Source: Dipetalonema caudispina (Eukaryota > Nematoda > Chromadorea > Rhabditida > Onchocercidae). From it: 64,000 nt of DNA. Made by a program: the position numbers and the translations under genes. Below are positions 26,850-40,071 of this stretch, piece by piece; positions within the stretch are counted from its first letter, which is position 1; each line of letters opens with the position of its first letter. The notes beneath the pieces are model-generated. The model had not been told where the DNA came from, ran no database searches, and was given only the letters and a program-made list of their open reading frames with translations. Location of the stretch: contig JABVXV010000002.1 of NCBI GenBank assembly GCA_013365325.1, forward strand, positions 1 to 64,000. The letters are read 5' to 3'.

Positions 26850-29800
26850 ATGAAGTTTCAGATGCGTAGTATCAAAAATGATTGTGATGATGAGGCTGCT
26901 GGCATGAGTAGTGACCAGATCACAACAACTTTGCGACCTTCTTCATTGCTTCTGGACCATAGTTTATCACCACCAGAAGTGAAAGATGCACTTTCTTCTG
27001 AACACTCAAACTTGAGGCATGGAATGCAGCTATCTGAAGCTCACGAAGATGTGCCTTCCGATCCTTTTGTATTTTCAACTCATCAATTAAAGGGAAATGA
27101 GGTCAGTTCACAGTTATTTGATATTATTTCAGTAATACAAAAATGAGTTTTTTTGGCATGATCAGACAGCGGCCTAAAGTGCAAGCGAACGGTATTTTAT
27201 CCCTTTTGTAAATTCTTTTTTTGCTTTTTTACTCTTGTTTCGATGTACTTACCCATTTGTTTATGTGCGCTTTCAGCACTTAGAAAGAAACTCAACAAAG
27301 AAGCTGTTATAAAAATGCAATATTCTATATATTTAAATCAACAAAAAATGTAGTGGAAGGTGAATCCTTCACTGCTCAGTGATGTTTGGTTTATAAACGG
27401 ACGGCAGTGACATGTCATAGTTCTCTAGGTCTGTTCAACAAATGGTACAAACACAATATTGGCTGCAGAACAGCCGCTGGAGGATCGTTGCTTTGATTCC
27501 AGTAGTTGTCCTCACGACCCTGAACCGTCTACCTCAAAAGAAGGTACAGCGTCAAAAGAAACTGGTAATGAGCAGAAGGATCAAGCATTGAGTTTAGTAA
27601 ATGGAAAATGTAATCTGAAAACATCAATTGATATGGGAAACTCGAGTCAGATTGCTGCTAATGATTCGAAGGAACCGGACAAGGTATTTTGGTAGAACAT
27701 TCTGATATAACGGAGGAACTATTCACAAGTTGTTTCTAGGATATGATAACTTTATGTAAAATAAATAGTTATTGCACATTTTTCTTATCTTACCGTTCCC
27801 ACAAAACCTGACCATAATAATGGAAGTGATGATTGAGTACCGTCATGTACAGCAGAAAATTTATCTTGGAAGTTCCAAATAGGAGACTGTGCGTGCAGGC
27901 TGTTGAGGATAAGCGATAAGCGGCCGGAACTAAGAATGGTTTTGGCTAGGATGGAGGTCGGTCAAAGCATTTTGGTTTGTAGTATTATAAATCTCTTTCG
28001 AGAATCTGGTACGGCATTTTGTTCTGATTCATTTAAATTCAGTGGATGGATAAAGAGTCCCAGCTTTATGAATTTCATTGAACAAATAATGTATAGGCTT
28101 TATGGTTATATCAAAGATTGGTAAACACGTTACAAAAAAAAACTGCAAAGATTTGTTGAAGTGAAAAACAGCAGGAACTTGACTATCTTGAGCAAATAGT
28201 TCATTTATGTTTTTTTACAGGATGTCACAGCACAACTTTCCATTTGTATGCCCTGTGGGAGCAGGAACCAACATGTCGGAAGCACGGATTTGAGCCGACA
28301 GATCTCTCCCAGTGTTCCTAAACAAGAACCATTTTCCACAGTTGATATTCATCAAGGGGTATCTCGACGATCGCTAATAAATACAGCTCCTTTATCACCA
28401 AATCATTACGGTTCTATTTTGGCTCAAACGTCACTGCCATTTCGAATTAATAGACGTTCACAGCTCTCCGGTTCACGCAAAACTTCGGTACTGACCAATG
28501 CCAATGAGGTGTTGATGCGTCCAGAACGGGAAATTTCCGCAGATATAAAGGAATTACAACAAAAGAAACAAAAAATTCAGGTATATGATAAGCTAATGGA
28601 TGTGGGCTTAAGGACAAAATTGCAAACTGAACCTATTTATGTTGGATTTAATGTTTTCAGGAAAAATGCTTCTGATTTTACAGTTTAGTAAACGAAATCC
28701 TGAGCTTTGCGTTTGTTTAGGAAGAACGGATAGCGACTGCACATTTCGCGCCATCTTCATCATCACCAGTCGTGGGTGCTGGTGAAGATCATTTGCAAAT
28801 TCCTAGTGAACAAATTTTAAATAAAGCGCTTGATTTATTGCGGAAACCAGTGCAGGATGATGTAAATGAACCGAGAATTGCAACCAAACGTAGTTATCCC
28901 AAAAAAATAAGTTCGAGGTATGTAATTCCAGGTTTTGCTTTTTAGATGCCTTTTTCTGCAAATTTTCTTTTCCATTGCTGAACGCAAAAGAGATTTCTCA
29001 CATCTTATTAATACACAAAACGTAAAATAGGGCTTAATACCTCCGATTGTGCATAATGTAACTATAGACATGGCCAATTTTCTTCAATCATTGGTTTCGG
29101 TAATCTGCTTTCAGTTCCATTTCTTTATTTCATGGTTTTAATAACTTGATTTTTATTACGGTTAATGAAGCGTAAGTAGACTATATTTCAGGTCAAATTT
29201 AATAACTTCCATTTTTAAGTAATTATTTCAGATTGAGTTTAAGAGTACTGAACATGTTTCAGTTGTTTCTTATTGGCTAAAGCCATCTTTTTCATTTCTC
29301 TTGCAATTTACCTTTGAAATTTATGCTGTTTTATATTATTCTATCTTTATGTTCCTACATTTTGCAGTTTTCCAAAATTTTTTAGCACTGTTATGGACTA
29401 TAAGGATGGCTTGAATAGAAAAATATTGCAAGAGAAAATTGGGAAATTACGTGACAAGAACGGTCTGGCATTAAGCGTGCCACATGTATGTTGTTTTTTG
29501 GCTCATAACGAGTTTAATATTACAAAAAGTTTTTCTAAATGATTCTGAATCGGTGCTTACCATGCATCAGTAGTAATTGCTCCAAGAATTTCTCACGTTT
29601 ACAATTTCAGCTTGAACGTGCTCATCTTAGTCAGCTGGTCAATTTACTACATCGTTTCAAGAATCACTTTACGACTAGTGATTTTCTGTCGAAAGAAGTT
29701 TCGGATCACGTTTTTGGTGATGGCGGAGCTACTGTTACTGAAAAACTGATTAATGATACTCGAAATTCGTACGCTTTTGCGTTTTTTTTTTTTTTTGGTA

Positions 29801-32800
29801 TATATCAGGGTATTTTGTTTCTTCTCGCATTCAGAGTCGAATATTCTGCAGAGAAGGACACTTTTTATAGAGAGACGACCTTTGTCTTTTTTATTCATGA
29901 AAGAATAGTGAGTTTTTGCATCCCATATAAAGGGGCGTTCGTTCAAGGTCCATCAGCAAAGACTATGTAAAAGTTAGAAAAATAGCAGATTTCATAACCT
30001 TCAGATTCATTTATTTTTGCCAGTCATTTACTCTGTATTTTAGGATATCTCGAGAACCGGATAAACAGCTTATGAAATATGTTATGGATGCGGATGCAAC
30101 CGAATCCGAAGATACTGATGGGGAAAGCGAGGAACAGATGCCATCAACATCGAATGCTTATCTACCATATGGGTACTTAGTTATGTATATTTGTTTTATA
30201 CACATATCTGTTTGAGTTTGCCATCTGATTTGCTGAGGTGATCTGTTCAGGAGCTCACCGTCTCGTGCATACTTTGATGAGCGAGTTCGCTTGGGTGCGC
30301 TGGATGCAAAAGCTCTGTGTATGGAAGAGGATTGTGAAGAAAAAATAAGTGTTGTATATCGTCAGGTTCATTTCCATTATATCACCTCATTTTATTACAC
30401 ATCATTTGTGTTTGTGTAGGTTGCGTGTTTGCAGTTGCTGAACTGGCTGAAAACAATTTTTTTAGCGTTAATTTAGGATGATTCTTTTTAGTCTTAATTG
30501 CTAGTGGATATGGCATTTTTTTGTAGTGAGGTACTGCTTTATAATATTTGTGATAGATGATTGAGCTGAAAGATTTGCTGTCACAATGGAGTGCTGTTAT
30601 ACCAAATATCTGACCCGATGTTCTGAAACATTCGGAAGTGTAGAATAAGAATTTTTTTCGTGAACTGTTTCATTTATCATGAGAGATCTCTAGATAATTC
30701 TGAAAAAACTTCTCAGTTCGTATTTATTAATGACTTGATCAGTTTTTGAGATTTCATGATATTTATATCATAATAATTGAAGGTTTAGAAGATTGTGCAT
30801 TTCAGCTGAATAACATTCGAAGACAAAAGATGAAAGTATATACATGGAACGACGAAGCTTTGAGCGACTGCTGTGCGAGATGCTTACCATTTGATGGTAA
30901 AAGAAGACGTTTTCTAAAAAGGAGAAAGTTTGTTTTCAATTCTTACATGAAATATGTTCATTTGAAAAAAGAAACCTAACATTATATTGCTGCACATAAT
31001 CTGTGTATAATATCTTTAGAGTGGACAGGATAGGAAAAAGCGGTCTTACTGAACACGAAATCCCTGTATTGTTAGATACTGGAGAACGCGTGCGGGCATA
31101 CGCAGCTGTGGATAACCGAGTTTATCCTCCACTTCCCTTGCTTACAGGTCTTTTTCTTATAATTGTCATTAAAAGTCGTAGTAATGAAAACAGTGAGCTT
31201 AATGCAATGTAACTAGAACTCTTCGGAGTTGAAATATATATGTGAGTTGTTACTATTAAATCAATAATGAATGTAGCGTATAGTTCTCAATTCGCTTTGT
31301 ATTATATTCCAAGGTAGGATTTTTTTTTTAATCCAGTAACCACATATCTCCTTGACATACGCAAAAAAACGCTGAGGGTCATGAAGTGTCCAAATAATAA
31401 TTTGTTAAATAACTATTCAAAATACAAATTTCATTTTTACAGCAATACCCGTAGAGCGGGGAGCTGAAGTCTATTGCCGCCGACGATCAACTCGTCCAAT
31501 AATACATTTACGTAAAAGGTATGAATCTTTATATCTGCATACAATGTGTATGTATGTTATAGTAGTTTTTATAATTACAAATTTTTTAGATTTGATCGTT
31601 CCCCGTGGTCTACATTTTTGGAAGAACGAAAGGTGGTGGTAAAAGAAGCAGTTATAGTGGATGATAGACAGACAAGAAGAAAACGAGAGAGAAGTGAGAG
31701 TGATGAAAGTTATGATGATGACGAGGAATACCAACCGCCTACAAATTATTCCCAGCGAGGCTCATATGTAATTATTGAATTGTTTTGCCTTTCTTTTTTG
31801 AAGTTCGACCTGGTTCTAGTATCACTTGTATGATGGAAATTGATTATGTGTGAACAGTGCAAATGGGCTGAGATACTTCTGAGGTTTCGAATTAAAAAAA
31901 TGACTGACGATTCCTAGTTACTAAAGCCAGGAAATTTTATGGGCTGCATTTTAACCAGGCAGTGGAGCAAACAGAGTGATTAGATGTTTGTCCGCAGCAC
32001 GGTGGTCGTAAATATCCTACATTCTAGAAAATGATAGCATGGTTCTGACATTGCATTGTTCCTACTTTTATTTTTCAGATCGTTTTTCAAAACTGAACCT
32101 TATTTGATTTAGACGCAGCTTAGTTAGTGTCTCTGTTTCTAGTCTAAACGGTCATCAACGTTGAAACGTGCTGGACAAAGTCTTGTGGGAAGATCATTTG
32201 ACCGAAAGAGGAACGGAGATTTCCGGAACCGTAGATTTAACCATCGACTTCGGTTGCTTCGCACAAATGATGTCGAAGATGGACTCGTGGAACCAATGCC
32301 TGGTCTTCCTCAGAAAATTGATTATAAGGAAATTTGCATACCGCAGTAAGTATTTTCTTGGGGTTTTATATAATTATTGATTTTTAAATGAAAACTTACT
32401 CCCCCTTCATACTATTTGTTTTGCCTGGTTTTAGGGTACAATGAATTTGGGAATGGATTTTTTTTGGGGGAGAAAGGCTAGATGATATAAGTTTCAACTA
32501 ATGCTTGTAGGCAACAACGTTTACTTTACTGTTTATGTTTCTTTCTGCAATAAAAAAGTGATTTAGATGATTACGCCATTTCTAGCTGGGAACGAAAGCC
32601 ATTAAAAGTAGTACCGGAGGAAGGTTCAGGATGCACGCATCTGGCAGAATGCTCGTGTGTAGCAAACATATCGAGACGACATTTACCATACGAATTAAAT
32701 GAACGGAAACGTTTTCAACAATACAGGTTTACTTTATGTTTGTCAGTTATTTGTAATGGATTTTAAATTATCTTGAACGTTAGTCCTCCTTCCTTATTTT

Positions 32801-33297
32801 TCCCAGTCTCATTCTCGAGATGCGGTTGGCGAATGAAGATGAAACTTAACTCATTAGCCGGGAATTGGAAATGCTTTCTATTAGCAGTTGGGATCGTAAT
32901 CTCTTTCTAGGGATTATGTAGCCGCAAAATCAGCTGCAACAGCTTCCAAGTTGTCAGGATCTAGTCATTCCAAACTTCGAGCAGCAAGCACTGCTCCATC
33001 TGTCACTGGTTCAGCCGAAAGCCTGAGTTTACTAGAAAGTGTTCAGTCAGTGTCTGCTGCACCAAGTCCTGCAGCCCTATACTATACTTTCGATGACGAT
33101 CAATTGAGTTCGAATAATGGTGAATCATTGTCTGTACCCGACTATGATCGACCATCTATGGCTTCGCCGTACTCGCCGAGAATTTTCTCCGTCCCAGTGG
33201 TAATAAATTATTTTCCTTTGTGGCAGAAATTATTGACAATTTTACTATCATAGTTTTTTTTTTTTTCCCCATTATTTCACAGCAGTTGACCTCATAA
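26850..33297 (+). CDS. PEHE-domain protein, NSL1/KANSL1-like
   Basis: Likely homologue of NSL1/KANSL1, the scaffold of the nuclear NSL complex that holds the MOF/KAT8 H4K16 acetyltransferase; MSL1 shares the PEHE domain and is the alternative. Sixteen exons keep phase: 26850-27101, 27429-27683, 28221-28580, 28721-28917, 29368-29485, 29611-29768, 30044-30172, 30251-30365, 30806-30927, 31020-31147, 31443-31518, 31590-31767, 32143-32345, 32586-32726, 32911-33199, 33283-33297; about 911 aa. The first third is Ser/Pro-rich and probably disordered, followed by helical segments (exons 4-6, 8-9) and a basic cluster GKRRRFLKRRK with nearby cysteines. The PEHE-like part (exons 13-14) reads KIDYKEICIPHWERKPL, then LPYELNERKRFQQY, the order seen in KANSL1. 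Exon 12 is an acidic patch. AATAAA lies 26 bases after the stop. Twenty-seven open codons precede the chosen ATG after an acceptor at 26768, so the true start may be upstream. Confidence 0.72.
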
Positions 33298-33322
33298 TTT
33301 CTAATTTGGAAATATCAGAGCT

Positions 33323-33328
33323 AATAAA
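33323..33328 (+). promoter_or_regulatory. Polyadenylation signal
   Basis: AATAAA 26 bases beyond the inferred last stop of the NSL1-like gene; it supports the short final exon at 33283-33297. Confidence 0.5.
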
Positions 33329-35805
33329 TGGCGACAGAACTGTGGATTCTGTGAATACGAATATAGCTTTTACATAATTTGAGAAACTCAGTGTTGGAAT
33401 TTTTCAGATGAATGTGTTCCCTGATTATAAATATTATGAATAGGTATTTATAAAGAAGTGTAAGCTACAAAAAAATTGCGTAATTTTTGTATTTATGCTA
33501 CCCGCGATAACACTCAAGTATGGTTCCACATCGTATTGCTGTGAAATCATTTTAGAATCACCACTGGTAAAGGTTCAGACAGAAAATATGTATGATAACG
33601 TTTCAGCTTGCTGGTTCACATTCGATGAAAAATGATAACAAATGACTGTGTTTATCGGGTTTCAATCAAGCAGTTTCTGGTGTAGTAATAACGAATCTCT
33701 TCAGTCAGGAAAAATAATGGTGTCGCAACGACAACGATTCTGAAATTGATACTTTTTCCGGATAATTCAGGAGCGTATCAGGGCTTTTTCGACATGAAAT
33801 TCTTGATAAAAGATGGAGGGGCATATTATTTGGTGTTGTTCTTAGGAAGCAATAGTCGAGCCTAGCGCTAGGGGTAAGTCAAGTCGTTATTGAGGTAGGG
33901 TCTGGTATGTTGTACGACTACTATCATAGTAGTAGGTAGACTGAGGCTGGTTTGAAGGCTTTTGTGTATAGCATGAATCTGTGTTTATTGTGCACTGCAA
34001 GCTTTTTTCTCTTTTTTTGAGACGTGTATCTTTTTTTGCTTTCTGGCATTTTTTTTTTTTTTTTTTTTCTCTTACGTATTCAAGTTTTTCTCCCGGTATT
34101 TTAGCTTTTTGTTGAATACTTGCTTGACTTTATTTGTTAGTGTCGGTGAACTTTTTATACATAAAATGTCACGTGATTATGCATATAAGCCACACGCAAA
34201 GTCTGAATATTTCTTTATGGGGAAGAAAATCCATTCACATAATTTAAAGTTTAAAAGTATGTTTCTGCTTCATTTTTTTATTTTGCTGTTTTTTTCAAAA
34301 TTACTGAGGGATGTATAATTTCTTTTGTTTTGTTTTATTAACCTCGTCGTTCTTACTTCAGTCAACGTTGACTGGATTAGATAGATGAATTTCAATTTCT
34401 TTATCCCTTTTACCTACTATTTGTTCATGAACGGTTTCAGAACTTATTGTAGGTTGTAGGACTTGTATTCCACTGTAAAAGTTGTTTTCTGTTTTTGTGA
34501 TTTTGCAGTTCTTGAAAATGTGTTTTAAAGCAGATGTAGACTAGTAATACGTAACATCTCTTGCCTGTATGTTTTACTATTGAAAGAAGAGGGAAGTTTT
34601 TACAGATTTCTTTGTTTTGTTATTTTACTATTTCCTCTTGTACAGTGCGCATCTCACTAAATCTAAATCATACTATCGAATATATAAACAAGCACTTTAT
34701 GACATTTGTATTCCCTTTCGTTGTTTTACATTAATCAAATAAAGTGATGAAATTCATCCTCTGCGTTTTAAAAAAATAAAGAGGGTAAGGGAGCAGGCTG
34801 TTGTAGGGACTTGTTTCTTCCTTTATCGTTAATAATTGCTGGAAAAAGCCAAGCAGTAACATAATTCGGTGGAATGCCAGTATTTCTCCTAGATGAGAAC
34901 AGATCGGAACTTCTTGCCATGAATACAGTTAATCATTTATTGCTTAGTTGGTCGATAAAAACTGAAGCTTCATTAATGTCTTTAATTAGTACAGATCTGA
35001 TAATTGTTCATAGAAAGCAAAACGAGGTGACAAATGAACAAAGTTGTGATGCCGTATATCTGCTATGCTTATTAATTTATGATATCCTTCTGAATCGTTC
35101 ATTTGCCCGCTGCAAGGAGTTATGATATTTACTGAGAGAAAACGATATGGCAATCCCAATGATATGTTCAAGGTGGGATATGGCTCGTTTTAAAAAATGA
35201 AGAAAGTAAGCAGTACAGCGTTGACGTAATCGATGAATAACCGTTTTATTGCCATAAATTGAGTATTTGTTGCTCAATTAATTTACAGGATTTTGATCTT
35301 GTAAATTTGTAAAGTTTCTCGTTGCAGTACGTCTAATTCCCATACCATAGAATCGGAGTCGCAGTCGCAAATAATTCTTATAATACCTAATTACATTGAA
35401 TAAATGTGTAATTTAATTCCTATCTCTTCCATATCAATTTGTTTAAGGAGCATTTCTAGATGTAAGAAATAATGACTGGTGGTGATAAGTTAATATCTGG
35501 GTAATATAACTAAGAAAAGAGAAGAGTGCTGGAATAAAGATGGGAACAAATAAGTGTATCATTTCCAAAGTACCTATTCAGCAGCAAAAAAAAAAAATGA
35601 TTGCTTCAGGAGTATTATTCTTTCATCAATACTTGTCTGCCTTCTTCCGAAGTTTCTTTGTGCATATGGCTCATTATAGATACTTCAGGACAGCTAGGGA
35701 CAATCAACAACGAGCCAATATTTAATCGCTACTACACTTCACTTCACATCCAACCGCATTTGCGGCTGCACATCATCAACAATATGATGTTAAATGCAAT
35801 TGTTG

Positions 35806-35872
35806 TATGTGTGTATGTTATTTGTATGTGTATGTGTGTATGTATGTGCATGTGTGTATGTATGTATGTATA
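35806..35872. repeat. TG/ATGT-rich microsatellite
   Basis: Irregular tandem TGTATG, TGTGTATG and ATGT units. The open frame across it (about 35601-35921) codes only Cys/Met/Val repeats and is an artefact. Confidence 0.8.
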
Positions 35873-36464
35873 CGAGTGGGTGATATTTTCTCTACATACT
35901 GTGTTGCTGTTGTCTAGTTGACGTCGTTATAGGAGTGCAGTCCGTAGACCCTCGTTTGCTTGAGTGACCTCCCCTGCCTTTTCATCTTCTAACCTTTAAC
36001 CTTTGCATTTCTTCTAAATGATAATTTAGTACAATGGAGCATTTCCTCGTCTATGTAGGAGTATATGTGAGGATGTAAGATCAGATCAGTCAATCGAATT
36101 CATTCATTGATCGTGGAATGCAGATTGTCCTCATGTGATCCTCCTACACTATGCCTGATTACATCGTACCTGTTTTTTTCATCATTTCTACAAGAGATCT
36201 CAATAATCGGGGATATTACTTCCTTCTATTCTGTATCCTAGTTACTGGCCATGGATTATAGTCTAATAATGCTCAATGCTGTAAATCTTTCTTGCTATGG
36301 CTTCGTGTGAAAATTACAACATTATGCATTTTGAATTATGAGGGAATTGATGGAAATGAATTATTAGATATTTCTATAGTAAAGGATGATGTATATATGT
36401 CCTTAAAAGGATAGCCATATGCTCTTGAAATATGTTAGAAAATTGATTCTATTCATTTTCAGGA

Positions 36465-37817
36465 ATGAAAGTATTGCTAACGAATGTGCTGATACTTGCT
36501 GCTAGCCTGATTGTTATCGCGTGAGCTATTTGTTCATTGTTTTACCATTTTTGAAACTTGACCTATAGCAAGACATTACTAGCAAACCTTGTGACGGATA
36601 GTATCCTTTGATGCTAGTCTAAGTGATCCGAATAAGCAATAATCTAATCAATTGATTGATTGAAGCAAATAATTTTATTGCTGATAAAAAAAATCTCTTC
36701 CTTCCTCTCTCTCTCTCTTTTGCTTTCTCTTTATTTCTCTTGGTGATTGCATGGTCACTAGGAGCTAGTTATTGACCAACGAATTTTGCTGACTATGCTC
36801 TTAGTTGTTAAATCAGAAGATGGAATTAAATGTATTAGACATTCTGCTACAAATTAATCAACCTCCCTAGATTAAACTTTATTAATTTTGCTAATTATAA
36901 CGTTTTTTAGGGATCCACCGATGCGATGCTATCAGTGTAATTCGGCGAAAGATGCAAACTGTGATTCCAGTGATGCCAAAGATCTGAGGCAGTATAGCAA
37001 ATTATGTCCACTACTGAAAGGGGGTACCTATGCCGGTAATGAACCCATTGCATGCCGTAAAATCGTCCAAGTATGTTGTATGAATTTAGATACTTATTGT
37101 TATCAGTCTTCAATACCCTATTTGGATACTTCTCTGATACCGATTACATTAAGATTAAGTTGCTATTTGAGTTTTTAAAAAATTAGAGCGTAAGAAATGA
37201 TGCACATGTGCTAAATGTTTTATCTTCTTCATTAGACACTCTACTAATTGTATGCGTTCATTTGATAACGTATAATTCGCCATATTACGACTGAAAATTT
37301 GTTTTTAGATCGGAACAGTTTTCCAAGTTATTTTGCAGTTAGATTGATCTGAAAATTTCAGAATGTAGAAGAGTTACCAGTGCAAATAATCAGGGAGTGC
37401 GCATATACAGGTGATAAGCAGCTAGACGGAATGCGCAAACAAGGCAATAAAGCTATCAAATTGTTGTACTACCAGTGCGAAAATGGGGACGGAGTAAGTT
37501 CGAATCTCATGATATTTTTGCTTGGATAAGAAAAGGTCAAATAATTTTGCTTATCTTAGTACTGAGTACTTGCAAATAAACGAACAACCTGAGGTCATCA
37601 ATTCTATCGCTACATAAATCGTAAATACTGATTCATTGAATGATTACAAAAGTTTTCTCCTTGATTGTATTGTTTGGTCATTAATGCTGCATGAATTCTC
37701 ATTCCTGAAGTTAATATATTGCAGGATACACCTTGCAACGGTACAGAACAGATAATGATGCGATATCTGACCTGGATTCTCCTCCTTATAGCTATAATTG
37801 TTGCAATACAGTATTAA
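36465..37817 (+). CDS. Ly6/three-finger surface protein, probably GPI-anchored
   Basis: Small cysteine-rich secreted or surface protein of the Ly6/uPAR superfamily; members modulate ion channels, receptors or adhesion. Exons 36465-36520, 36911-37070, 37362-37493 and 37725-37817 agree in phase and give about 146 aa. Visible: signal peptide (1-19, LTNVLILAASLIVIA), a first finger opening with MRCYQCNS, eight cysteines in the mature part, the closing CN pair (TPCN) typical of the fold, then a hydrophobic C-terminal tail (YLTWILLLIAIIVAIQY) with no charged end, as in GPI-attachment signals or a single-pass anchor. The ATG follows a TTTTCAG acceptor by two bases, consistent with trans-splicing. 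Nematode relatives include the ODR-2/HOT and quiver/sleepless-like groups; I cannot place it more closely. Confidence 0.85.
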
Positions 37818-40071
37818 ATATCAGTAGAAAGTTATCAGTTATTTTTGTCCATTTGTGTCATTCCAAAAGTGTTACCTATCCTCAGCTCCTATTTATGCAG
37901 GAAGTGAATGTTTCTGCGACCCACAGCTTACTTTTTTTTTATGGTTATTCAAGTGGCAGTGCAGAAAGGAAGCTGAGCGAACTTTGGTTGTGGAAAATTC
38001 CACTAATCTTTCGAAAGCTATAATATTATTATATCTTGATATATGCTGCCGGCCTCGGCAGATGTTTCATGAGGGTCGTGTAATTTTTCGCTTTCGCTGC
38101 GCATTAGTACCAAATATTTATCTATCCATATATATAGATAAAGATAGATAGATAGATTTGCATTTTCTATATAGAAGTAATATTAAAGTATTGTTAATAC
38201 TTAGTAATGGATATCAGAATAGCGTATATATTATGCTAACTTGTTTATATTTAAAATACCTTTCACGTTTGTTGTATATGTTGCTAAGTTCTAGGAAAAT
38301 CTGAGTATTATGTTTTGAGTCTTCCAAGTATTATTCTTTGCAATGCAATAAAAATATAAATTTCAAATGGTTCGAGAACAGTCCAACTATGTGAGTTCTC
38401 TATGCTAATTGGTCTGAATAAAGATGACGTAGCTTTCTCAGATTCCTTCCTTATCCCAAAGATTATCAAGAAGTTGTATTTTTGACAGAATTCAGGCAGA
38501 ATGGGAATTGATAACTTTCCTAATTTCTTCTGTCTCACTGAATCACTTAACCTGCAATTTTTATAGTTATAAAAATGTAAACATTAGCATGAAAACGTTT
38601 CCGATCGCTTCGCCACACCTTTCCTACTGATATGAAGAGTAAAACCTTACTTGACCCTTTCCTATTAATCAATGTTTTTAAGAAAATCATGGAAAGAAAT
38701 CCATATCAATTTATTTGTGACTATCTCTTGCGAACTTCACGTATAGCAATGATAGTGGATTCCTGTGCAGAATGTCATATTGGTCGTTTTGTCTATCAAG
38801 TAGTAAAATCCTTCAAGCATTCTAAACGGAAAGTACTACCGTCACCGGTACTGAAAGCTTGTCAAAGTTGAAGTATTTCCACTACATTATCTTTCAAACC
38901 GTACCGAAATATGTTTTTTCATTCATTAGTTGGAAGAGATTGTTGAAGATATTAAAATTGAAATATTAAAATAATCCTTGGTTGCAATGAACCTGTTCTG
39001 GTTATCGTGTTTATCTCCATGAATATAATAAGAGTTTAATGGAATAGATCGAATGACTGAAAATATTTGGTGTTGGCTATCATCGTTTCATATATACATT
39101 TCAGTGGTAAAGTGCTGAAATGAGGAATGATATCATTTTCGGATATTGCTATATATACTTTCGTATAACTATTTTCATTTAAAAATAAGGTTGTTGTAAA
39201 AAAGAAGAAGCTATAGCAGCTAACAAACGATTGGAAAATGGTTTTTTCAACTAATAAATGAGCCTTTTTCAAGAGATGCGCAAATCTCGGGGATTTTTAA
39301 TGTGAAGGATGAAGGAATATGAATCATTATGCAGAAGAGTGAAAATGATAAAAGAGTAAAATAGGAATAAATGACAGGGGATAGAAATGCCGATAATTTG
39401 TTAAAGGATGATGATATCCATCGCGGTAAGCAGTAAATACGAGTGAATGGGCAGGGAAGGGTCAGAACGGGTTCAATATGTGCCAGTGAAGAGTGAAATT
39501 TGAAATTCTTCACTTGCCACTCCCTTTCCATGCATCCATCATCCATTCTTTCCTATATTTTTCCGCTGAAATATTCATTTCTTTCTTATCGTTATCCTGA
39601 AAAGGAAACAGTTAACTTAACCTGAAAGTTCCTCACAATTTTTCCTCACGATCATTGATAAACGGTTAGATCTATATGCAACCATAAGAGAATCACATGG
39701 TGTATTGCACTTTGATAAATATATTTATTCATTGATCAAAACTTTCCTAATCTTTTTTCATTTCTTCCTTTTCTAATGAAATTCTGTGCTTCCTTTTTTG
39801 CATTTCTTTTAGATTGTCGAAACTTCACTATATTGATATTTTTGATTAGATTAATTTTTCTCCCTTGTTCAACTAATCTTTTACTTTTCATGAGATTTAA
39901 ACATTATCTGTCAGTTCATCCTTTTCTTATAAAATGAGAAGAAGTTCCCTTTTATTATTAGATCCACATGACAAATAAGCAAAACTCATCGATTTGTTTT
40001 GAAGCACACTTCTTCGATCCATATTTTATGTTCTTAATGATCCATTTGGGATAGAATTTCAGAAGTGATAC
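37818..40071. other. Intergenic region
   Basis: 2.25 kb between the Ly6-like and MIG-18-like genes. A short GATA microsatellite lies near 38139-38160. The plus-strand open frame at 38632-38871 has no clear family features or good splice context; other frames look like chance. Confidence 0.45.
38139..38160. repeat. Short GATA microsatellite
   Basis: About four ATAG/GATA units following a TATATAGATA stretch. Confidence 0.7.

Larger units (their letters stand above)
33298..36464. other. Intergenic region with simple repeats
   Basis: 3.2 kb with no supportable gene. It contains a T run of about 20 bases near 34050-34069, long T-rich stretches, and a TGTATG-type microsatellite. Open frames at 34109, 34874 and 35601 are AT-rich or read simple repeats. 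Confidence 0.5.

Noticed and set aside
29769..29970. Extension of the NSL1-like exon beyond 29768
   Set aside because: Open only through a T run; a GTACG donor at 29769 joins in phase to 30044.
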